DNA from: JBFELU01 sp041572755
GTDB lineage: Bacteria > Actinomycetota > Acidimicrobiia > Spongiisociales > UBA11373
DNA length: 5,830 bases
Direction of reading: 5' to 3'
Assembly (NCBI GenBank): GCA_041572755.1
Contig: JBFFRY010000063.1
Location: forward strand, 1-5,830
Below are positions 1 to 4,369 of this stretch, one piece after another. Position 1 is the stretch's first letter; each line of letters starts with the position of its first letter. Under the pieces are notes generated by a model. The model saw only the letters and a program-made list of their open reading frames with translations. It made no database searches and had not been told where the DNA came from. The translations under genes were made by a program, and so were the position numbers.

Positions 1-831
1 CTCACCGCCGAGCGGGGGCTCTCGCCCCACACGGTGGCCGCCTACGAGCGGGATCTCGCCCAGTTCTTCGATTTCTGCGATCGAGGGGGCCTGTCCACCA
101 TCGAGCGGGTCGATCGGCGGCTGATCCGGCGGTTCCTGGCCCATCTGGGCAGCCGGTCGTATGCGCCTCGGTCGGTGGCGCGCAAGGCGTCGGCGGTGCG
201 GGCGTTCTTCACCGATGCCGCCCGTCGCGGCTCCGTGCAAGGCAACCCCGCCGAGGGGATCGCGGCTCCCAAGCGGCGCCGCACCCTGCCCCGGGCGGTT
301 TCGGCGGCGGGCTTGGCGGAGGTCCTCGACGCCCTCGATGGGTCGGATCCCGTGGAACTGAGGGACCGGGCACTGCTCGAGATCCTGTACGGCACCGGTC
401 TGCGGGTCTCCGAGGCCGCGGCGCTCACCGTGGGCGCGGTGCGCGGCATCGATCTCGTCACGGTCCGCGGCAAAGGCGATCGGGAGCGGGTGGTGCCCCT
501 GGCCGGCGAGGCGCGCCTCGCCCTCGACCGGTACCTCGTTTCGGGTCGCCCGAGTCTCGCCGGCGACCACACCGGCGATGCGCTGTGGGTGGGAGTTCGG
601 GGCGGTCCCCTCGACGCCCGCGGCATCCGACGCGCGGTGCGAAGCCGGCTCGGCACCTTTCCGCATGCACTTCGGCACTCCTTCGCCACCCACCTCCTGG
701 AGGGGGGTGCCGATCTCCGCACCGTCCAGGAACTCCTGGGGCACATTGAACTAGGCACCACCCAGATTTACACTGCCGTGACCCGGCGGCATCTCGAGGC
801 CACCTATGACCGATCCCATCCGCGCGCCTGA
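1..831 (+). CDS. xerC: Tyrosine recombinase XerC, 5' end missing
   Basis: Site-specific recombinase of the XerC/XerD family, which acts with its partner at dif near the replication terminus to resolve chromosome dimers before division. The frame is open from base 1, and the first visible residues (L-T-A-E-R-G-L-S-P-H-T-V-A-A-Y) are the usual start of the N-terminal SAM-like DNA-binding domain, so only a few codons are missing; the GTG at 34 is internal. All catalytic residues are visible, numbered from the first codon of the window: Arg135 (G-L-R-V-S-E), Lys158 (G-K-G-D-R), His222 and Arg225 (H-A-L-R-H-S-F), His248 (L-L-G-H) and the nucleophile Tyr257 (T-Q-I-Y-T). The C-terminus ends in S-H-P-R-A, as in many XerC proteins. 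XerC rather than XerD is chosen because actinobacterial xerC lies just upstream of rpsB; sequence alone would not exclude XerD. The 3' end overlaps the next gene by 26 bases. Confidence 0.93.
   Translation, partial: LTAERGLSPHTVAAYERDLAQFFDFCDRGGLSTIERVDRRLIRRFLAHLGSRSYAPRSVARKASAVRAFFTDAARRGSVQGNPAEGIAAPKRRRTLPRAVSAAGLAEVLDALDGSDPVELRDRALLEILYGTGLRVSEAAALTVGAVRGIDLVTVRGKGDRERVVPLAGEARLALDRYLVSGRPSLAGDHTGDALWVGVRGGPLDARGIRRAVRSRLGTFPHALRHSFATHLLEGGADLRTVQELLGHIELGTTQIYTAVTRRHLEATYDRSHPRA
796..799 (+). promoter_or_regulatory. Shine-Dalgarno site of the sigma factor gene
   Basis: GAGG lies six bases before the ATG at 806, inside the xerC coding sequence. It supports the overlapping start, because no other good start with a ribosome site lies close downstream. 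Confidence 0.6.
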
Positions 832-1603
832 CCCGTCCGCCCAGGACATCGAGGGCTATTGGCGGAGATTCAAGGAGTCCGGCGACGAGGGGGCTCGGGA
901 GGGCCTCATCCTCCACTACGCCCCGCTCGTGAAGTTCGTCGCGGGTCGGGTCGGTGCCGGGCTGCCCCGCAACGTGGAGCAGTCGGACCTGATCTCCTAC
1001 GGGATGTTCGGCCTCATCGATGCCATCGACAAGTTCGACACCGATCGCAACATCAAGTTCGAGACCTATGCGGTGAACCGGATCAAGGGCGCCATCCTCG
1101 ATGAGTTGCGCGCCCTCGACTGGGTCCCCCGATCGGTGCGGGCCCGTGCCCGGGAGATCCAGCGCTCCCTGGCGGAGCTCGAGCACAGGCTGAAGCGGTC
1201 GGTGACCGAACAGGAATTGGCCGAGCACATGAACGTCCCGCTGGCGACCCTGCAAGACCAGCTGGGGGAGATCGCCGGCCTGGGCTTCGTGGCGCTCGAC
1301 GAGTTGCTGGACCCGGCCGAGCGTGGCTCGGCGGCGGTCGGAGACCTCATCGCCGACGTTCGGGCCGTCGACCCCGGCGGTTCCTTCGAGGAGCAGGAGA
1401 CCCGTTACTTCCTGAGCGACGCCATCAACCGTCTTCCCGAGCGGGAACGCCTCGTGATCACCCTCTACTACTACGAGGGCCTCACGCTGGCCGAGATCGG
1501 CGACGTGCTGGGGGTGACCGAGTCGCGGATCTGCCAGATCCACACCAAGTCGGTGATGAGCCTCCGCAACCGCATGCTGGAGCCCGGGCAGCGGCCCACC
1601 TGA
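806..1603 (+). CDS. whiG: Sigma-28 family RNA polymerase sigma factor (WhiG/FliA type)
   Basis: Alternative sigma factor of 265 residues, the usual WhiG/FliA size. Region 2 spans about residues 35-105 and includes D-L-I-S-Y-G-M-F-G-L-I-D-A-I-D-K-F and the -10-recognition helix running into I-K-G-A-I-L-D-E-L-R. The W-V-P-R-S-V-R segment at 106-112, typical of this family, leads into region 3 (about 113-190). Region 4 covers about 203-258, with the helix-turn-helix L-T-L-A-E-I-G-D-V-L-G-V-T-E-S-R-I-C-Q-I-H that reads the -35 element. The ATG at 806 has GAGG at 796-799, six bases upstream, and lies inside the end of xerC, so the two genes are probably translationally coupled. In Streptomyces, whiG sits near rpsB and controls sporulation with the anti-sigma factor RsiG and c-di-GMP; in motile actinobacteria the same family drives flagellar genes. 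Which role applies here cannot be read from the window. The family is firm; the symbol rests mainly on gene order. Confidence 0.9.
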   Translation: MTDPIRAPDPSAQDIEGYWRRFKESGDEGAREGLILHYAPLVKFVAGRVGAGLPRNVEQSDLISYGMFGLIDAIDKFDTDRNIKFETYAVNRIKGAILDELRALDWVPRSVRARAREIQRSLAELEHRLKRSVTEQELAEHMNVPLATLQDQLGEIAGLGFVALDELLDPAERGSAAVGDLIADVRAVDPGGSFEEQETRYFLSDAINRLPERERLVITLYYYEGLTLAEIGDVLGVTESRICQIHTKSVMSLRNRMLEPGQRPT

Positions 1604-1613
1604 CCCAACGGCC

Positions 1614-1619
1614 TATACT
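1614..1619 (+). promoter_or_regulatory. Candidate -10 box of the rpsB operon promoter
   Basis: TATACT stands out in GC-rich sequence 10 bases after the sigma factor stop and fits the actinobacterial primary-sigma -10 consensus (TAnnnT). Transcription would start near 1626, giving a leader of about 95 bases before rpsB. No convincing TTGACA-like -35 box is found 16-19 bases upstream (that stretch reads G/C only), so the call rests on the -10 box and on its place at the head of a translation operon. Confidence 0.5.
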
Positions 1620-1647
1620 GCCGTCCAATCTCACACGCTCATCGCAC

Positions 1648-1679
1648 CCTCCACCGGTCGGGGCCCTGCCCCGTGGAGG
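1648..1679 (+). promoter_or_regulatory. GC-rich hairpin in the rpsB leader
   Basis: CCTCCAC at 1648-1654 is the exact complement of GTGGAGG at 1673-1679. Inside it, GGGG at 1660-1663 pairs with CCCC at 1669-1672 around a five-base loop, leaving a five-base bulge at 1655-1659 on the 5' side. No T-run follows, so it is not a standard intrinsic terminator, although it could help end transcription of the sigma factor gene. Its place between the candidate -10 box and rpsB makes it a candidate leader structure, perhaps an S2-responsive control element as known for rpsB of gamma-proteobacteria. The pairing is seen; the function is inferred. Confidence 0.5.
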
Positions 1680-1709
1680 CTTCGGATGAGCGGAGGAACA
1701 ACCGGAAAG

Positions 1710-1715
1710 AGGAGG
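1710..1715 (+). promoter_or_regulatory. Shine-Dalgarno site of rpsB
   Basis: A full AGGAGG lies four bases before the GTG at 1720, in a purine-rich run. The spacing is slightly short, but no better-placed start exists and the protein begins exactly where S2 proteins normally begin. Confidence 0.75.
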
Positions 1716-1719
1716 AGAC

Positions 1720-2466
1720 GTGTCGAACGTCACCATGCGCCAGCTCCTCGAGGCTGGCGTTCACTTCGGGCACCAGACGCGACGCTGGGACCCCAAGATG
1801 CGCCCCTACATCTTCTCGGAGCGCAACGGCATCCACATCATCGACCTGCGCCAGACCCTCGAGGCCGCCGAGCAGGCCTTCGAGTTCGTGCGCGACCTCG
1901 TCGGCAAGGGCGGCAACGTGCTCTTCGTGGGCACCAAGAAGCAGGCCCAGACCGTGATCGAAGAGGCGGCCGGTCGCGCCGAGATGCCCTTCGTCAACCA
2001 TCGCTGGTTGGGGGGGATGCTCACCAACTTCAGCACCATCCACAAGCGCATCCTGTACATGCGGGAGCTGGAGCACATGGATTCCTCGGGCGAGATGGAG
2101 GCGCTCCCCAAGAAGGAGCGTCTCCGCCTCCGCCGCGAGCTCGGCAAGTTGCAGACCGTTCTCGGCGGGGTGCGGAACATGCACAAGCCCCCGGAGGCGG
2201 TCTTCGTGGTCGATGTGAAGACCGAGGCGATCGCCGTGAAGGAGGCGAGCCGCATCGAGGTGCCGATCATTGCTGTGGTCGACACCAACTGCGATCCGGA
2301 CCTGATCGACATGGTGATCCCCGGAAACGACGATGCCATCCGTTCGGCGCAGCTGATGGCCTCCCTGATCGCCGATGCCTGCGTCGAGGGGGCTCGCATC
2401 GCCGTGGCCAAGGCCAAGGACGAATCCGAGACCGAGGACGACAAGGGCGGTGACGAAGGTGAGTGA
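1720..2466 (+). CDS. rpsB: 30S ribosomal protein S2
   Basis: Primary ribosomal protein of the 30S subunit, located between head and body, where it helps recruit S1 in bacteria that have it. The product is 248 residues, normal for S2. Hallmarks are M-R-Q-L-L-E-A-G-V-H-F-G-H-Q-T-R-R-W at 6-23, the F-V-G-T-K-K-Q-A segment at 69-76, N-H-R-W-L-G-G-M-L-T-N-F at 93-104, V-D-T-N-C-D-P at 187-193 and P-G-N-D-D-A-I-R-S at 201-209. The last 15 or so residues are an acidic tail, common in actinobacterial S2. The start is GTG with AGGAGG upstream. It is the first gene of the rpsB-tsf-pyrH-frr cluster and overlaps tsf by a few bases, which points to coupled translation. The upstream gap has a candidate promoter and a hairpin that could mediate regulation. 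Confidence 0.98.
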   Translation: MSNVTMRQLLEAGVHFGHQTRRWDPKMRPYIFSERNGIHIIDLRQTLEAAEQAFEFVRDLVGKGGNVLFVGTKKQAQTVIEEAAGRAEMPFVNHRWLGGMLTNFSTIHKRILYMRELEHMDSSGEMEALPKKERLRLRRELGKLQTVLGGVRNMHKPPEAVFVVDVKTEAIAVKEASRIEVPIIAVVDTNCDPDLIDMVIPGNDDAIRSAQLMASLIADACVEGARIAVAKAKDESETEDDKGGDEGE

Positions 2467-3073
2467 GTTCAGCGCCAAGGACGTGGCCGAGCTCAGGAAG
2501 GCATCCGGCGCCGGGATGATGGATGCCAAGAGGGCGCTCGAGGAAGCAGCCGGGGAGATGGAGCGCGCCAAGGAGATCCTCCGAGAGAAGGGCATCGCCG
2601 ATGCACGCAAGCGGGCGGGTCGCAGCACCGAGCAGGGGACGATCGGCCACTACCTGCACCACCAGTCGGATCGGCCGGTGATCGGGGTCATCGTCGAGTT
2701 GGCTTCGGAGACCGACTTCGTCGCCAAGAGCGAGGATTTCCAGCAGGCGGCCCGCGACATCGCCATGCACATCGCCGCGTCGCGACCCCAGTGGGTGACG
2801 CGCGAGGAGGTGCCGGAGGATGCCGTCGAGCAGGAGAAGAAGCTCATCGCCACCCAGGCCCGCAACGAGGGCAAGCCGGATCAGGTGATCGACAAGATCG
2901 TGGATGGGCGGATCAAGGCCTATTTCGAGGACAACGTGCTCTACGACCAGGCCTTCGTGAACCCGGAGAAGTTCGACGGGACGGTGGGCCAGTTCGTCGA
3001 ACACCTCATCGCGACGATGGGGGAGAACATCGCGGTCCGTCGTTTCAGCTGCATAGGGGTGGGTGAGGATTGA
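2459..3073 (+). CDS. tsf: Elongation factor Ts, short form
   Basis: Guanine nucleotide exchange factor that releases GDP from EF-Tu so it can reload with GTP during translation elongation. With the GTG at 2459 the protein has 204 residues. It opens with the UBA-like N-terminal domain (F-S-A-K-D-V-A-E-L-R, then G-A-G-M-M-D-A-K at 17-24). The EF-Tu-contacting T-D-F-V motif is at 85-88, a G-R-I-K-A-Y-F-E-D segment at 150-158, and the product ends near G-E-N-I-A-V-R-R-F at 188-196. It is far shorter than the roughly 270-280 residues of Mycobacterium or Streptomyces EF-Ts and closer to the Thermus form, so part of the duplicated core is probably absent. A GTG at 2450 in the same frame would add three residues; 2459 is preferred because the family usually has few residues before this helix. 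It overlaps the rpsB stop by eight bases and ends two bases before pyrH. Confidence 0.96.
   Translation: MSEFSAKDVAELRKASGAGMMDAKRALEEAAGEMERAKEILREKGIADARKRAGRSTEQGTIGHYLHHQSDRPVIGVIVELASETDFVAKSEDFQQAARDIAMHIAASRPQWVTREEVPEDAVEQEKKLIATQARNEGKPDQVIDKIVDGRIKAYFEDNVLYDQAFVNPEKFDGTVGQFVEHLIATMGENIAVRRFSCIGVGED
3065..3068 (+). promoter_or_regulatory. Shine-Dalgarno site deciding the pyrH start
   Basis: GAGG lies seven bases before the GTG at 3076 but only one base before the alternative TTG at 3070. The spacing favours 3076. Confidence 0.55.
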
Positions 3074-3075
3074 CC

Positions 3076-3780
3076 GTGGCGCGACGGGTGGCCCTCAAGT
3101 TGTCCGGGGAATCGTTCGCCGATCCGGACTCGGGCTACGGGATCCACGCCTTGACGGTGGCCGGGGTCGCCGAGGAACTCGCCGAGGTCCACGCAGAGGG
3201 ACACCAGATCGCCATCGTCGTCGGTGGGGGCAACCTCTGGAGAGGCCTCTCCGAGGCCGCCGAGGGAATGGACCGGGCCAACGCCGACTACATGGGGATG
3301 CTGGCCACCGTCATCAACGCCTTGGCGCTGCGCGACTCCCTCGACAGGGCGGGGGCGCCGACGAGGGTGCAGTCGGCGATCAACATCGCTCAGGTGGCCG
3401 AACCGTACATCCGTCTTCGGGCGATTCGACACCTCGAGAAGGGTCGGATCGTGGTGTTCGCCGGGGGAACCGGCAACCCGTTCTTCACAACCGACACCAC
3501 CTTGGCCCTGAGGGCCGCCGAGATCGGCGCCGAGGTCGTGTTGAAAGCCACCAAGGTCGACGGCGTCTACGACGCCGACCCGGTCGAGAACCCGGACGCC
3601 CGACTCCTGGAGGATCTCCGCTACATGGAGGTGCTCGAAAAGGGTCTTCGGGTCATGGATGCCACCGCCATTACGATGTGCATGGACAACGACCTGCCGA
3701 TCAGGGTTTTCAACATCACCGTGCCGGGCAACATCGCTCGGGCGGTGCGGGGCGAGCCGGTGGGGACCCTGGTTCGCTGA
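3076..3780 (+). CDS. pyrH: Uridylate kinase (UMP kinase)
   Basis: Phosphorylates UMP to UDP with ATP, the committed step toward UTP and CTP; the bacterial enzyme is a cytosolic hexamer of the amino-acid kinase fold. The 234-residue product shows K-L-S-G-E-S at 8-13, the G-G-G-N-L-W-R-G phosphate-binding loop at 50-57, D-Y-M-G-M-L-A-T at 71-78, G-G-T-G-N-P-F-F-T-T-D at 130-140 and K-V-D-G-V-Y-D-A-D-P at 160-169. All are classic for PyrH and distinguish it from glutamate or aspartate kinases. The start could also be TTG at 3070, which overlaps the tsf stop as TTGA and would add two residues; GTG at 3076 is chosen for its seven-base spacing from GAGG. It follows tsf almost directly and precedes frr by 13 bases. 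Confidence 0.97.
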   Translation: MARRVALKLSGESFADPDSGYGIHALTVAGVAEELAEVHAEGHQIAIVVGGGNLWRGLSEAAEGMDRANADYMGMLATVINALALRDSLDRAGAPTRVQSAINIAQVAEPYIRLRAIRHLEKGRIVVFAGGTGNPFFTTDTTLALRAAEIGAEVVLKATKVDGVYDADPVENPDARLLEDLRYMEVLEKGLRVMDATAITMCMDNDLPIRVFNITVPGNIARAVRGEPVGTLVR

Positions 3781-3786
3781 GAGGAG
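3781..3786 (+). promoter_or_regulatory. Shine-Dalgarno site deciding the frr start
   Basis: GAGGAG begins directly after the pyrH stop. It is seven bases before the GTG at 3794 but only one base before the in-frame GTG at 3788, so 3794 is the likelier start. Confidence 0.6.
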
Positions 3787-3793
3787 CGTGCCG

Positions 3794-4345
3794 GTGATCG
3801 AGGAGCTGCTCGCCGAGGCCGAGACCAAGATGGACCATGCGGTGGAGCACGTCCAGGGCGAGTTTGCGACCGTGCGCACCGGCCGTGCCAACCCGGGGAT
3901 CCTGAACAGGGTGACCGTCGAGTATTACGGGACCCCGACTCCCTTGCAGCAGCTGGCGTCGTTCTCGGTCCCGGAGGCCCGGTTGCTGGTGGTCCAGCCC
4001 TACGACAAGTCGACGATCGCCGACATCGAGCGGGCCATTCAGGCGAGTGAACTCGGGCTGAATCCGGCCAACGACGGCAACCTCATTCGCATTGCCTTCC
4101 CTCCGCTCACCGAGGAGCGCCGCAAGGAGCTCATTCGCGTCGTGCGCCACATGGCCGAGGAGGGCCGAATTGCGATGCGGAACGTGCGGCGGCACACCAA
4201 GGACGACATCGAGGCCCTCGAGGGCGATGTTTCTGAGGACGACGTGCGGCGGGGCGAGCAACAGCTCCAAGAGATCACCGATCGTCACACCGCTCGAGTC
4301 GACGAGCTGCTCGAGCACAAGGAGCAGGAACTGCTCGAGGTGTGA
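3794..4345 (+). CDS. frr: Ribosome recycling factor
   Basis: Acts with EF-G after peptide release to split the post-termination 70S ribosome and free the mRNA. From the GTG at 3794 the protein is 183 residues, matching the family's near-constant 185. It starts M-I-E-E-L-L-A-E-A-E-T-K-M like other RRFs. It has the R-T-G-R-A-N-P motif at 28-34, Y-Y-G-T-P-T-P-L at 44-51 (the turn into the beta-rich domain II), and N-D-G-N-L-I-R-I followed by P-P-L-T-E-E-R-R at 93-110. The C-terminal half forms the long helices of the three-helix domain I, with many charged residues. A start at GTG 3788 would add two residues but has poor ribosome-site spacing. It is the fourth gene of the translation cluster; 24 bases separate its stop from the next start. 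Confidence 0.97.
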   Translation: MIEELLAEAETKMDHAVEHVQGEFATVRTGRANPGILNRVTVEYYGTPTPLQQLASFSVPEARLLVVQPYDKSTIADIERAIQASELGLNPANDGNLIRIAFPPLTEERRKELIRVVRHMAEEGRIAMRNVRRHTKDDIEALEGDVSEDDVRRGEQQLQEITDRHTARVDELLEHKEQELLEV

Positions 4346-4357
4346 TTCCGCCGGCGT

Positions 4358-4364
4358 GAGGAGG
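4358..4364 (+). promoter_or_regulatory. Shine-Dalgarno site of the large acidic ORF
   Basis: GAGGAGG lies five bases before the GTG at 4370. This near-perfect site is the main evidence that the following low-complexity frame is really translated and that it starts here, within the operon. Confidence 0.75.
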
Positions 4365-4369
4365 AACGT

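Noticed and set aside
34..831. GTG at 34 as the xerC start
   Set aside because: The frame is open to base 1 and the upstream codons encode conserved N-terminal XerC residues, so the true start is outside the window.
458..1543. 361-codon minus-strand frame
   Set aside because: It is antisense to conserved xerC and sigma factor sequence. Its product is low-complexity and unrelated to any family I recognise.
1648..1679. Intrinsic terminator of the sigma factor gene
   Set aside because: The stem is plausible, but no T-run follows and the next bases are mixed. It is listed as a leader hairpin instead.
1686..2453. 255-codon + strand frame overlapping rpsB out of phase
   Set aside because: Its product is Arg/Gly/His-rich without family features, and the region is fully explained by S2. 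Only its start context is kept, as a minor finding.
1639..2628. 329-codon minus-strand frame over rpsB
   Set aside because: It is a His/Leu/Asp-rich shadow of rpsB and tsf, whose conserved motifs are on the + strand.
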